Positions 54,715-64,000 of a stretch of DNA of 64,000 nucleotides are shown piece after piece. Under the pieces are notes generated by a model that saw nothing but the letters and a program-made list of their open reading frames with translations, did not search any database and had not been told where the DNA came from. The translations under genes were made by a program, and so were the position numbers. Origin of the DNA: Melioribacter sp051488685. GTDB taxonomy: Bacteria > Bacteroidota > Ignavibacteria > Ignavibacteriales > Melioribacteraceae. The stretch is taken from assembly GCF_051488685.1 (NCBI RefSeq), contig NZ_JBPSEH010000001.1, positions 186,001 to 250,000 of the forward strand, written 5' to 3'. The first letter of the stretch is position 1. Each line of letters opens with the position of its first letter.

Positions 54715-57456
54715 TTATAAGTCAAATTTAATACCTGCAGTAAAATGGATATTATAGTATTCAGCTTGATATGTCCTTGAACTTTCGCCTGCATAATATC
54801 GTAAGGGTTGATTTAACAGGTTATTTACTTCAAAAAACAGTCGTAACTGAGGCATAATTCGGTAATAACCATTAAAATCTAAGTAAGTAACTTCATCATA
54901 ATACCTTTCAAGTCCAGGTGTTAAATCTAATTCATCCGGGTCTAAATAAGGTGCAGTGTAGTTAAATGCAACTCCCAGTGCCATTTTTTCATCTTGATAA
55001 GTTAGAGCTAAATTGAGAGTATGCGGAGCCGTCCCTGGTAAAGCAATGTCTTTATCTCCATCGACCTGTTCGCTAAGCATTGGATTATCGGCTTTTGAAT
55101 ATATGTAAGTATAATTTGAATAAAAGTTGAGATTATTTAATAATCCGGGTAAGAAATCCAAGCGTTTTTGTAAACTAAACTCAAAACCAAAGAGTGTAGC
55201 ACTAGCACCGTTACGAGGCTGGAAAATTTCATAAACATTACCTGATACAGGGTCGAAATAATCATCCTGGTTATAGATATAAATAAAATCTTTAATACTT
55301 TTATAGAAAACTCCGCCTGAAATTATGCCCACATCTTCAAAATAATTTTCAAGCATCAAGTCGAAATTCATAGAACGAGTAGGTTTCAGTGCAGGATTAC
55401 CAACTTCTAATTCATTATCTTCTGTAATAATATTTCTATAGGGCACCAGGTCATAATAGTTTGGACGTGCAATTGTATTTGTCCATGCTGCTCTTAGTAT
55501 TAGATTTGGCGATAAGTTAAACTTAATATGAACTCCTGGTAAGAAATTGGTATACGAATCGCTTCCATAAGTTTTATTAATTTCTTCAGTCTCTTCGTTA
55601 AACTCATTTCCTGCGTAATCAAGAGAAGTATTTTCCACTCTAAAGCCTGCAATAATTTTTAAATTTTTATCGACGTTTTGTTCAAGCATGGCATAGGCAG
55701 CAAATATTTTTTCTTTCGCATTAAAATTTTGGGGTGCATATTCTGCTGGTACATCTTCTTTCTCGAAAAGAGTCTGGTCATTCAAATCTAGGCTGCCTAA
55801 AAATTCTTCTGTTGCAAATTTACCAATCTTATAAGGACCTGCCAGGAAGTTATTATCAGTATAATCCTTCACGGGTACATTGGCTAAAGTTTCGAAGCTA
55901 TTAATGGGTGTATATGAGAAGAAGTTATTATCTCTCAATTTATCTTTCTTTGAATATTTGGCACCAAATTTCAGAGTATTTTTATTAATTCCTTGTGAAA
56001 TTGGCAGTTCTAAGTCTATTTTCGCTGAATAATTTTTTTCTTCCGTAAACTGGCGTTCTTCTGTTAGCTCGTCAAATTCCCAATTATTCAAGTCCTCTGG
56101 TAACGAGGAATTATAATTTATAATAGGCTTTTCCGGGTTTGATATATCATAAAATTGTTCAATATTTTTCACCTGGAATGATATATATCTTTCATTAGGT
56201 CTTTCCTCCGATGCTGAAGAATAGTAAGTCGCCCAGTTGATTTTAAGCGAGGTCAAAAGAACATGTTCGCCTTTTAACGATATCGTAAATGTTCTCTGGT
56301 CTTCTAATCTTGCATTATTATTCCTATTGTTGTTAATGCCACCTTTTGTTTGTTTTACAATTCTGTCTTTATCGAGACGATACCTTAAACGATATCTATT
56401 TTCCCAATCGTTTCTTTGATTATACATTGTTTTTAGATATATATTATCAGTTGGAGATAGTTGATAATCAAATGATGCTGCAAGGCTTTGTCGTAATCTT
56501 CTAATCTTATATGCTCTTACTTCCCATTCAGAGGGAAAAATATTTCCATCATCATTTTCCCACGTCCCTTCTGTATTGTCCGAGCCTAAATTGTGGTCAA
56601 ATAAAGAGCCACTTAGCACCACACCCAATTTGTTATTTATGTATCTATTAGCGAATACAAGAGCACCATTCCAGATCGGTTTTTCTGATAGGAAATTATA
56701 ACCACTCGCCAAAGTACTACTTAATCTTAAAAGTGAGGATGGTGCACGCGTAACCAGATTTACAGCTCCCCCTATTGCATCGGCGTCCATATCTGGAGTA
56801 ATAGCTTTGTTAATCTGGATTGTTTGAACCATATCTGATGGAATTAAATCGACCTGCACATTTCTTATTTCTGCCTCTGCAGATGGTACTCTTTCTCCAT
56901 TAATCATAATAGAGTTTAAGCGTGGTTCTGTTCCTCTTATATTAACATAACGTGCTTCTCCTTGATCATAATTAACAGTAATTGAAGCAACTCTTTTTAA
57001 TGCATCGCCTATATTCTGATCCGGAAAACGTCCTATCTGATCCGTCGAGATAATATTTGTAATGTTATCGTTGGTTCTTTGTTGATTAAGCGCTCTTGCC
57101 TGCCCTTCTATTCTTTCTCCTAATACTACCACTTCACCAGCTTCAACTATTCCAGGCTTTAATTTAATTTCAACAAATGTTGTTCGGTTAGCTATAATTT
57201 CTACCTTTTCTTCTTTTGCTTGATATCCAAGATAAGACACCCTTAAGCTATATTTCCCCTTTTCTAAATTTAATATCGTAAAGTTTCCGTTGTTATCCGT
57301 CGTGCTACCGATGGATAATTCTTTAATATAAACATTTGCCCCTATCAACGTATGCCCTTCTGTATCCATTACCTTACCAGCTAATTTACCGACCTGGGCA
57401 AAAACTAAACTTGCCCAAAAATTAATCAAGAAAAATGGTATAACTATTTTTTTCAT
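54715..57456 (-). CDS. TonB-dependent receptor
   Basis: A 913-residue outer-membrane transporter with a signal peptide (about 1-20). It has a carboxypeptidase-regulatory-like beta domain (VGKLAGKVMDTEGHTLIGA), a plug with DNITNIISTDQIGRFPDQNIGDAL and RGTEPRLNSIMINGE, and a barrel ending in the TonB C-terminal motif (NIHFTAGIKFDL). The plug sequence resembles receptors listed as TIGR01782-like, which often carry phosphate- or carbohydrate-linked cargo. GGAGGAG lies 5-8 nt before the ATG. It precedes the phytase-like gene, suggesting phytate or its breakdown products as cargo. Confidence 0.88.
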   Translation of the reverse strand: MKKIVIPFFLINFWASLVFAQVGKLAGKVMDTEGHTLIGANVYIKELSIGSTTDNNGNFTILNLEKGKYSLRVSYLGYQAKEEKVEIIANRTTFVEIKLKPGIVEAGEVVVLGERIEGQARALNQQRTNDNITNIISTDQIGRFPDQNIGDALKRVASITVNYDQGEARYVNIRGTEPRLNSIMINGERVPSAEAEIRNVQVDLIPSDMVQTIQINKAITPDMDADAIGGAVNLVTRAPSSLLRLSSTLASGYNFLSEKPIWNGALVFANRYINNKLGVVLSGSLFDHNLGSDNTEGTWENDDGNIFPSEWEVRAYKIRRLRQSLAASFDYQLSPTDNIYLKTMYNQRNDWENRYRLRYRLDKDRIVKQTKGGINNNRNNNARLEDQRTFTISLKGEHVLLTSLKINWATYYSSASEERPNERYISFQVKNIEQFYDISNPEKPIINYNSSLPEDLNNWEFDELTEERQFTEEKNYSAKIDLELPISQGINKNTLKFGAKYSKKDKLRDNNFFSYTPINSFETLANVPVKDYTDNNFLAGPYKIGKFATEEFLGSLDLNDQTLFEKEDVPAEYAPQNFNAKEKIFAAYAMLEQNVDKNLKIIAGFRVENTSLDYAGNEFNEETEEINKTYGSDSYTNFLPGVHIKFNLSPNLILRAAWTNTIARPNYYDLVPYRNIITEDNELEVGNPALKPTRSMNFDLMLENYFEDVGIISGGVFYKSIKDFIYIYNQDDYFDPVSGNVYEIFQPRNGASATLFGFEFSLQKRLDFLPGLLNNLNFYSNYTYIYSKADNPMLSEQVDGDKDIALPGTAPHTLNLALTYQDEKMALGVAFNYTAPYLDPDELDLTPGLERYYDEVTYLDFNGYYRIMPQLRLFFEVNNLLNQPLRYYAGESSRTYQAEYYNIHFTAGIKFDL

Positions 57457-57885
57457 TTCTCCTCCATAAATGGATTTGTTTAATTCGAAATCTAATCCGC
57501 AATCATTAAATTTATATTAACCCAATATTAAAATAATGTTAAGATGACTTTGCTATTTTTTGTTCTATCATTTGTATTTTTAGTGAAATGTTTTCACTAT
57601 ACGTAATTGTGGAGTTACAAATATTTTACTTATGATATGATAGTTCTGAAATTGCAAGCTCTTAGATTATTATCTTATGTTCATTGTTTAGAATAAGTGC
57701 TTCAATTACTATAAAAATTAAAACAGATGTTTAATGAATTGCCTTCGGGGCATTGGACTTTTCGTTTTGAATTGATTTAAGATGAAACTGGGCGGGATAA
57801 GCGAAATTAGAATACGAGAATACCACAAATGGTTTTATCCCCGATTTTTTTTATATTGTTAACAATTTATTTAACGATTGCAAAG
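57457..57885. other. Intergenic region between divergent TonB receptor and sigma54 activator
   Basis: A 429-base AT-rich gap that must hold the promoters of both divergent genes. I find no perfect TAnnTTTG with a spaced TTG, no palindromic repeat family of this window and no further gene. A frame beginning at 57829 adds 19 hydrophobic residues before the sigma54 activator, but I reject it as a start. Confidence 0.5.
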
Positions 57886-59229
57886 ATGAAAGACGCCAAA
57901 ATACTAATTGCTGACGACGACGAAACTTTGTGCTATCTCTTAAAAGAAGAATTGGTTAACGAAGGTTACCGCGTCGACGTTGTTTACGACGGTAAATATG
58001 CTATCGAAAAGTTAAAATCGATTCCATACGATATTCTTCTACTCGACCTCGAGATGAAAGAAGTTCATGGCGAAACCGTACTCGAATATGTTATCGAAAA
58101 TCACCCTTCAACACAGATTATCGTATTGACCGCAAAATCCGACGTACGGACAGCCATCGATTGCATCAAAAAGGGAGCTTATGATTTTATTACCAAACCC
58201 TACGAATTTGGTCAGCTCTGCGTAACCATCGAACGCGCTATGGAGCATAAAGACTTAATTGTCAAAAATAAAATTCTATCTTCGAAAGTTAATCAGGCAT
58301 ATACAGGTGCAATTATAGGCGAAAGTGAGGCAATTAAGGAAGTAATCCGTCTGGCTGAAAAAGCAGCTCGCTCGGATTCGAATATTTTACTCGAAGGCGA
58401 AACCGGTACAGGCAAGGAATTATTTGCGGAGTTTATCCATAAAAATTCAGATAGAGCTTCAAAACCATTTGTCGCAATTAACTGTGCTTCGTTGCCCGAC
58501 CAGTTAATCGAAAGTGAATTGTTTGGTTATGAAAAAGGCGCTTTTACAGACGCAAAATCTTCAAAACAGGGTCTGGTTGAAATTGCCAACGGCGGTACTC
58601 TCTTTCTCGACGAAATTGGCGAATTGAGTCTTACACTTCAACCCAAATTCCTCAGATTCCTTGAAAACGGAGAATTCCGTAGAATCGGTGGGGTTACAAA
58701 TTTAAAATCGAATGTGCGGGTTATCGGAGCAACTAACAAAAACCTGATGGAAGAAGCTGAAAATAAGAACTTCAGACGCGACCTCCTCTTCCGTTTAAAT
58801 GTAATCACGCTTACAATTCCACCGCTTCGACAGCGTCAGAATGATGTTCTCCTTTTAGCAGAGTATTTCCTGAGAAAAAAGTCTCCTGTAAGATCACTCA
58901 AAAAGTTATCCGAAAGCGCTCAAAAGGCACTTCTAAATTACAGCTTCCCCGGCAATGTGCGTGAGCTTGAACATATGATCGAAAGGGCAATTATTTTTTC
59001 GGACGGAAATATTATTCAACCGAAAGATTTAAACATCCCTAAAGATGAATTCGATTTCACTAAATTTTCTGAAAAAGATGGAGAATTCCTTACGCTCGAA
59101 GAACTTGAAAAAATTCATATCAAAAATGCGCTGGACAAATTTCAATGGAATCGGGAAAATACAGCCCGTGCTCTTGGAATAAGTCAAAAAACTCTCTATT
59201 CGAAGATTATCAAGTACAAATTGAAATAA
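57886..59229 (+). CDS. Sigma54-dependent response regulator (NtrC family)
   Basis: A 447-residue activator from the ATG at 57886, where the receiver domain begins (MKDAKILIADDDE; phosphoacceptor D54 in LLLDLEM). The AAA+ domain follows at about residues 140-380 with Walker A GETGTGKE, Walker B GGTLFLDEIGE and the sigma54 contact loop reading GAFTDA in place of GAFTGA. The C-terminus is a Fis-type helix-turn-helix (ENTARALGISQKTLYSKIIK). A hybrid histidine kinase starts 1 nt after the stop, so the two form a pair. Target promoters are not evident. The GAFTDA variant occurs in some working activators, but it is worth noting. Confidence 0.93.
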   Translation: MKDAKILIADDDETLCYLLKEELVNEGYRVDVVYDGKYAIEKLKSIPYDILLLDLEMKEVHGETVLEYVIENHPSTQIIVLTAKSDVRTAIDCIKKGAYDFITKPYEFGQLCVTIERAMEHKDLIVKNKILSSKVNQAYTGAIIGESEAIKEVIRLAEKAARSDSNILLEGETGTGKELFAEFIHKNSDRASKPFVAINCASLPDQLIESELFGYEKGAFTDAKSSKQGLVEIANGGTLFLDEIGELSLTLQPKFLRFLENGEFRRIGGVTNLKSNVRVIGATNKNLMEEAENKNFRRDLLFRLNVITLTIPPLRQRQNDVLLLAEYFLRKKSPVRSLKKLSESAQKALLNYSFPGNVRELEHMIERAIIFSDGNIIQPKDLNIPKDEFDFTKFSEKDGEFLTLEELEKIHIKNALDKFQWNRENTARALGISQKTLYSKIIKYKLK

Positions 59230-59230
59230 A

Positions 59231-60313
59231 ATGAATAGACGGAATTTATCGACATCTCATCTGACACACGATCTGAATAATATTATCACTCGGATTCTAA
59301 ACAGTCTCGAACTCCTCAAGAAGAAAGTGGCAAACTATGATGAAGTCGAGCCGATTATCAACAGCATCGAAAGCAGTGCCTTTATGGCTACTGAAATAAT
59401 GGAAGACATGCAAGCCGATTCTAAGGGTAAGCCACATCACAAAAAGAAAATCGACGTCAATAAATTAATCGAAATTCTGGTTTCTACAGTTAGCCTTAGC
59501 CAAAGAAATAAAGTCAAATTCAATCTCAAACTTCAACCCGACCTGTACCCCCTCGAAGGGCGCTATTCCGATTTTTACAGAATTTTTCTGAATCTCATCG
59601 TAAATGCAATAGAGGCAATTAATAACCGGGGAACCATTACAATAACAACTTCCAATATCAATATAACCGATCGTTCTGGTTCATCGGATTTATTCAACAC
59701 TCAGCCTTACATACAAATAAAAATATCCGATAACGGCACGGGTATCGATCCAGAAATAATTCCTTTTATTTTCGACGAAAATTTTTCGACCAAGTCGAAA
59801 GTTAAAAATAGAGGCTTCGGACTGTCGATAGTAAAACAAATAGTCGATAGTTACGAAGGCGTAATCAAAGTCTGGAGCGAGAAAGGTAAGGGAAGTGAAT
59901 TTTTACTTACATTCCCATCACTGGGGCATCCGAAAGAAAAAACTACCGAAAAAGCAAAACAGATCCTTTTAGTGGAAGACGAGGAAATTTTACTGGAATT
60001 GCTGACCGAATTACTCGAATCGTACGGGTATAAAATTACTGCTGTTTCAGACGGTAAAGGAATGTTTAAAAAGTACGACCCGGCCAATCCTCCCGACCTT
60101 TTGATTATTGACCAGAAACTGCCCGATATCGAAGGGATCGAATGCATAAAAAAATTAAGAACTATGAACAAAACAATTCCAATCATACTTGCTTCAGGTT
60201 CTCAAACCGATTACAGCTTAGAACCAGGAATAAACGAGATTGTCAGCAAAATAATTCATAAACCCTATAACTTCGATGAAATCCTTTCGATGGTAAAGGA
60301 ATTAATTGGTTAG
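59231..60313 (+). CDS. Hybrid histidine kinase with receiver domain
   Basis: A 360-residue soluble kinase with no sensor or membrane part. The phosphorylated His is H13 in LTHDLNNIITRIL (NtrB-like H box); the ATPase has NLIVNAIEAINNRG, DNGTGIDP and GFGLSIVKQIVDSY; a receiver domain from about residue 240 carries LLVEDEEI and phosphoacceptor Asp in LLIIDQKLP. It is the likely partner of the sigma54 activator, which ends 1 nt upstream. Its 3' end overlaps the convergent REC-HisKA gene by 4 nt. Confidence 0.9.
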   Translation: MNRRNLSTSHLTHDLNNIITRILNSLELLKKKVANYDEVEPIINSIESSAFMATEIMEDMQADSKGKPHHKKKIDVNKLIEILVSTVSLSQRNKVKFNLKLQPDLYPLEGRYSDFYRIFLNLIVNAIEAINNRGTITITTSNINITDRSGSSDLFNTQPYIQIKISDNGTGIDPEIIPFIFDENFSTKSKVKNRGFGLSIVKQIVDSYEGVIKVWSEKGKGSEFLLTFPSLGHPKEKTTEKAKQILLVEDEEILLELLTELLESYGYKITAVSDGKGMFKKYDPANPPDLLIIDQKLPDIEGIECIKKLRTMNKTIPIILASGSQTDYSLEPGINEIVSKIIHKPYNFDEILSMVKELIG

Positions 60314-60984
60314 TTTTTGCTCTCGTCTGATTTTAAATCGATTATATTCAGATCGTTTACATATGGTGTAATTACGGGTTTTTTAATTGAGCCGAGTTTT
60401 TCAAGTACTGCAACTATATCGCGTGCAGCATTTTCAATAAATTCGATTCTTTTAAGAATAGCCTCCTTAGAAAAATTTTCTTTCGACAATTCACGCCTAA
60501 TTGCAGCAGTGGAGAGATTTATCAAAGTCAGAGGCTGTTTGATTTCATGATTCGCCGTTACGACTGTAGCAGCATACGTTTTGATTTTTTCTATTTCAAT
60601 CAGGAACTTATTTGTTTCGCTGAAGCGAAGAGCTGATTTAATTCGTGCCACAAGTTCGGTACGATTAAACGGTTTTTTAATATAATCGAACGCCCCAGCC
60701 TGCAAGCCTTCTTTCAGATTCTCAGCTTCTGTAAGCGCTGTCAAAAGTATTATCGGAATTTGTTTGGTCTCTTCGGTATTGGTTAAAGTTTTGCATACGT
60801 CGTAACCGGACATACCAGGCATCATAATATCAAGAAGTATCAAATCGGGTTTTTCTTCGATCGCTTTTTTAATGCCCATCTTTCCATCATATGCTTTGAT
60901 CACTTCAAAGCCTTCCTGTTCGAGCCTGTCCTGAAGTAAGAATACATTATCTGGATAATCGTCAATAACCAAGATCTTTTTCAT
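60310..60984 (-). CDS. Response regulator with HisKA-like C-terminal domain
   Basis: A 224-residue protein. Residues 1-122 form a complete receiver (D8-D9, D52, T82, K104). Residues of about 128-200 look like a dimerisation/histidine phosphotransfer helix pair with H146 in ANHEIKQPLTLINLSTA, but no ATPase domain follows. It may accept or pass phosphate between the large hybrid kinase next to it and another partner. Its ATG follows the stop of that kinase directly (TAAATG), so they are co-transcribed. Confidence 0.87.
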   Translation of the reverse strand: MKKILVIDDYPDNVFLLQDRLEQEGFEVIKAYDGKMGIKKAIEEKPDLILLDIMMPGMSGYDVCKTLTNTEETKQIPIILLTALTEAENLKEGLQAGAFDYIKKPFNRTELVARIKSALRFSETNKFLIEIEKIKTYAATVVTANHEIKQPLTLINLSTAAIRRELSKENFSKEAILKRIEFIENAARDIVAVLEKLGSIKKPVITPYVNDLNIIDLKSDESKN

Positions 60985-63900
60985 TTATACGCTCTTGCCT
61001 TGAAGAATGTTTTTTATTTTAGCCGCAAGCAGAGAGAATTCGACAGGTTTTGTAACCAGATCGTCAAAACCGTTTTTTTCGATAACCTCTTTGTTTTCGA
61101 GCATTGCATAAGCCGTTAGAGCAATTACAGGTATTGAGGCAGTTCTGTTTTCTGTTCTAATTTTTTTAATAGTTTCAAAACCGTCCATCATCGGCATCAT
61201 TATATCAAGAAAAATTAAATCAGGCTCAACATGATTCAACGTCAGAAGGCATTCCATTCCATTGTGAGCAAAGATGGCATTGCAGCCCAGCTGCTTGACA
61301 AATTCCCCGATTGTAAAAAGTGTGTCCTGATCATCGTCAACTATCAAGACAGTCGGCTTGTTTTTTTTGACCACAGTTTCTTCTGCCGGTTTTGGGGTTT
61401 CGTCGGTTTCGATTAATTTTTCTTTGAGAAACTCATTATCAATTTTTATTCTATCACGGATTACTTTGAGTATATCGAGAGGATGATTTTTTTCCCGTAG
61501 CGCAATTGAGTTCATTACACGCGTCAACTCTTCGGCATTCATACTATCATATCTTTCGGGGAGTATTAATATAATCATTGTATTTCGCGTAAAGACGTTA
61601 TGCCGTATCATTGCAGTAAACAAAATTGCATCGGCAACAAACGACTCAACATCGATAAGAAAAATTTGTGTCGAGTTAAAGTCAATAGCGCTCATTGCCG
61701 CTTCGAGACCCGACCTGTATTCAAAATTTGACAAACTTTCACTTTTCAGTGAATCATAAATTTCTTTCTTTTTATCCACCCAGAAAATTGTTTCGGCTTT
61801 ATTGCCGAGATAGCTTTCCACATCGTTTATCAACTTTTCCAGCCTTTGCCGCGACACCGGTTTTACAACAAAATCGTATATGTTGGGTATCCAGCCAACT
61901 TTTTGATCTTCCAGAACGGTAAGTATTATTACAGGAGTATTCGCGTACATTCCCGTCTTCAGTTTATAGAGCGTTTCCCATTCTCTTCCACGATCGTCAA
62001 TATTTCCGATAATAAATACGTCGGGTTTTTGTTTTGTCTTTGGATCAGACAGATTTTCTGTTTTTAACTCCATCACTTCGTAATTATACGAGGCAAGATA
62101 ATCGGCAATTAATTTGTATGTATTTTGATTCGATGTAATTATAACTGCACATTTTTTCAGGTCGGAATCTTTTGTTTGGAAAGTCTCGACTTCAGAATCG
62201 AAAGTTTCGATAATTATATTATTCAGGAGGAAAGAAAACCGCGAACCTTCTCCGGCTTTCGACTCAAGTTCAATTTTCGAGCCCATCAATTCCAGGAAAT
62301 GTTTTGCTATCGATAGTCCGAGACCAGCTCCGCCGTATTTACGCGAAGTGTTCGTCTCGATTCTTCCGAATTCTTCAAATATCTTTTCTTTATTTTCTTC
62401 AGTAATGCCCACGCCTGTATCTTCAACTGCAAATGCGAGTGAAGTCTCGTCCATCTGTTCTACTTTCAATCTTACATATCCTTCTTCGGTAAATTTAAAT
62501 GCGTTGAACAGTAAATTAGAAAGAATCTGTTCAAGTTTAGAACGATCAGCCTCGACCATGAAATCGATATTTTTCGGCAGCTCGAGAATAAATTTCAACT
62601 TTTTTTCTGCCGCCATCTGTTCGACGTCCTGGATAATATCTTCGATCAAATCGGAAAGTAAGAATCTTTCTTTGTTCAGTTCGAGTTTACCAGCATCCAC
62701 TTTAGAAAAGTCGAGAATATTATTAATCAGTCGTAAAAGTTTTTTCCCGTTTCTTAAAATAACTTTTAACTTTCTGCTGCTTTTTTCGGAATTAATTTCT
62801 TTTAGCATTAATTCTGTCAAACCGAGTATCGAGATCAGAGGCGTTCTCAATTCGTGCGACATATTAGCAAGAAAGCGTGATTTTATATTGTAAAGCTCCA
62901 CAGCTTTTTTTCTTTCTTCTTCGAGTTCTTCTGCTTTTGCCTTTAATTCCAGATGGAGCTGTTTGAGTTCTTTATTTTGCAATTGGTATTCTTCGTTCAA
63001 GCGCCTTAATTCGCCAACCAGATTTTCGAGTTGTTGAAGCGACCGAGCATTGACAAGACCTACAGCCAGTTGCTCCTGAATATTATTCAAATAAAGCTTG
63101 ATATCGCTGGCAGGTAATTTTTCCGACGCCAGTTCCAGTACGGCTACTGTTTTATTATTATAAATTATTGGGTATAAGAGCAGATAACGAATTTTAATAC
63201 TACTAAGTCCCGTTCTGATTACAGGGTGATTTTCTTCAAAAGTCAGTTCAATTATTTCCTTTTTATCGATAGTTTGTTTAAGATAGGCCTCCGGCTTTTC
63301 TATCGAGTTGCCCTCGATGCCGTAAGAGGCACCGGTTATTAATTTATTTTTATCTATTACGTAAATTATTCCGAAACTAATTTGAGTCGTTTTAATAATC
63401 TTGTTTAGTGCGGCGTCGCATATTTCATCGAGTGAAGGATTTTTATTGATCAGTTTAATAAATTCTGTGTATTCTCTTTCGGTCTTTTCTTTTTCGTTAA
63501 TAACGTCGAGCATCTTATTAAATGCTTGGCCGAGTTTGCCAATTTCGTCTTTTGTAATAATTCGCGCTCGGTGATTTAAATCTCCTCTGGCAGTAATTTC
63601 AGCAGCTTCATCGAGTATCGAAATCTGTTTTCTGAATTTATAGGTAAAAATCAATACTATTATAAATGTGAAGGCTCCCCCAGAGACGATAACAAGAATA
63701 ACAACATTCTTGAGAGTATTTCTGAAATTTACACCTTCTTCGAATGTGTCGAAGGTAAGAAACGAGAATTTTCCCGAAGGAATTACAATTTGTGTGGGTG
63801 TATAAATCGATGCGCTGAAATCTATTTCGTCTGATTCTATGCTGAAAATATCATAGTTGTTCTTGTATTTAAGGTTGTCAATTGCTTGCTCAAGATAGTT

Positions 63901-64000
63901 CACTATACTTTCATTCTTCAAAGGATTTGATACTTCCATTACTTTATTATTGACCACAAATGCAATTTCCGAACGAATCTTTTCGCTTATTTTCGTCAGG
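60985..64000 (-). CDS. Large hybrid sensor histidine kinase, 5' end beyond the window
   Basis: At least 1004 residues are visible; the frame is still open at the window edge and a GTG at 63957 is not a convincing start, so the gene is partial here. Order within the 990-residue part: end of an extracytoplasmic sensor (1-80), membrane helix (about 82-106), HAMP (107-160), GAF (175-300), coiled coil (310-355), HisKA with FLANMSHELRTPL, and HATPase with GVGITEEN and GAGLGLSIAKHF. Then come three receiver-like domains. The first two (about 600-730 and 735-850) lack a standard phosphoacceptor motif; the third (from about 870) is canonical (LIVDDDQDT, LIFLDIMMP). A downstream REC-HisKA gene belongs to the same operon. 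Confidence 0.9.
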   Translation of the reverse strand, partial: LTKISEKIRSEIAFVVNNKVMEVSNPLKNESIVNYLEQAIDNLKYKNNYDIFSIESDEIDFSASIYTPTQIVIPSGKFSFLTFDTFEEGVNFRNTLKNVVILVIVSGGAFTFIIVLIFTYKFRKQISILDEAAEITARGDLNHRARIITKDEIGKLGQAFNKMLDVINEKEKTEREYTEFIKLINKNPSLDEICDAALNKIIKTTQISFGIIYVIDKNKLITGASYGIEGNSIEKPEAYLKQTIDKKEIIELTFEENHPVIRTGLSSIKIRYLLLYPIIYNNKTVAVLELASEKLPASDIKLYLNNIQEQLAVGLVNARSLQQLENLVGELRRLNEEYQLQNKELKQLHLELKAKAEELEEERKKAVELYNIKSRFLANMSHELRTPLISILGLTELMLKEINSEKSSRKLKVILRNGKKLLRLINNILDFSKVDAGKLELNKERFLLSDLIEDIIQDVEQMAAEKKLKFILELPKNIDFMVEADRSKLEQILSNLLFNAFKFTEEGYVRLKVEQMDETSLAFAVEDTGVGITEENKEKIFEEFGRIETNTSRKYGGAGLGLSIAKHFLELMGSKIELESKAGEGSRFSFLLNNIIIETFDSEVETFQTKDSDLKKCAVIITSNQNTYKLIADYLASYNYEVMELKTENLSDPKTKQKPDVFIIGNIDDRGREWETLYKLKTGMYANTPVIILTVLEDQKVGWIPNIYDFVVKPVSRQRLEKLINDVESYLGNKAETIFWVDKKKEIYDSLKSESLSNFEYRSGLEAAMSAIDFNSTQIFLIDVESFVADAILFTAMIRHNVFTRNTMIILILPERYDSMNAEELTRVMNSIALREKNHPLDILKVIRDRIKIDNEFLKEKLIETDETPKPAEETVVKKNKPTVLIVDDDQDTLFTIGEFVKQLGCNAIFAHNGMECLLTLNHVEPDLIFLDIMMPMMDGFETIKKIRTENRTASIPVIALTAYAMLENKEVIEKNGFDDLVTKPVEFSLLAAKIKNILQGKSV

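Noticed and set aside
57829..57885. Hydrophobic 19-residue extension of the sigma54 activator
   Set aside because: Receiver domains start directly at MKDAKILIADDDE; a membrane segment before a DNA-binding activator is unlikely here.

Overview
The window looks like a chromosomal segment of an Ignavibacteria-type bacterium (Bacteroidota/Chlorobiota side of the tree, Melioribacteraceae-like). This is an inference from three things seen here: a secreted pectate lyase ending in a type IX secretion sorting tail (YPNPFNPSTTIKYYLPE-type), TonB-dependent receptors with carboxypeptidase-regulatory-like N-termini, and promoters of the Bacteroidetes TAnnTTTG form. Most genes are ordinary housekeeping or polymer-degradation genes. 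They are separated by dense arrays of short palindromic repeats.

Layout. 0-11.9 kb (mostly minus strand): repeat array; rpiA with an in-frame heptanucleotide repeat; a GxxExxY protein inside its own palindromes; an mlaE-mlaF-mlaD lipid transport operon; a GIY-YIG protein between 150-bp direct repeats; a pfkB-type kinase / Omp85 / rnhB overlapping operon; a 1.2-kb repeat array; and a stand-alone TrpB2. TrpB2 is preceded by a leader peptide with four consecutive Trp codons and an intrinsic terminator, a textbook attenuator. 12-18 kb: a REC-(ABC substrate-binding)-CheW fusion; a GT4 glycosyltransferase plus GH130 phosphorylase pair; archease. 18-26 kb: a GlmU-like nucleotidyltransferase, rpsT, queE-queD (preQ0 synthesis), and a five-gene minus-strand operon (histidine kinase, NusG/UpxY-like factor, YhaM-like exonuclease, TPR protein, sirtuin). 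26-39 kb: plant-polymer uptake and degradation (TonB receptor, PL1 pectate lyase, two GH2 enzymes) with a NicO-like membrane protein, a DUF6544-like protein and a dicarboxylate/glutamate symporter.

39-53.5 kb is an accessory/defence region: a second repeat-nested GIY-YIG protein, the three-Cys-motif protein (Gp37/Gp68 family) with its partner TcmP (broken by a frameshift), a Schlafen-like AlbA_2 protein, and a three-gene set made of a PLD-SNF2 helicase (broken by one in-frame TAA), an Eco57I-type methyltransferase and a coiled-coil membrane protein. A tRNA-Lys(UUU) gene closes this region. 53.6-57.5 kb holds a phytase-like beta-propeller lipoprotein with a TonB receptor. 57.9-64 kb is a two-component cluster: a sigma54 activator with a PAS-less hybrid kinase on the plus strand, converging on a REC-HisKA protein and a large triple-receiver hybrid kinase that runs off the window.

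The most notable points are the trp attenuator, the small nuclease-like genes each sitting inside their own palindromic repeat family, the heptamer repeat inside rpiA, and the two broken defence genes.
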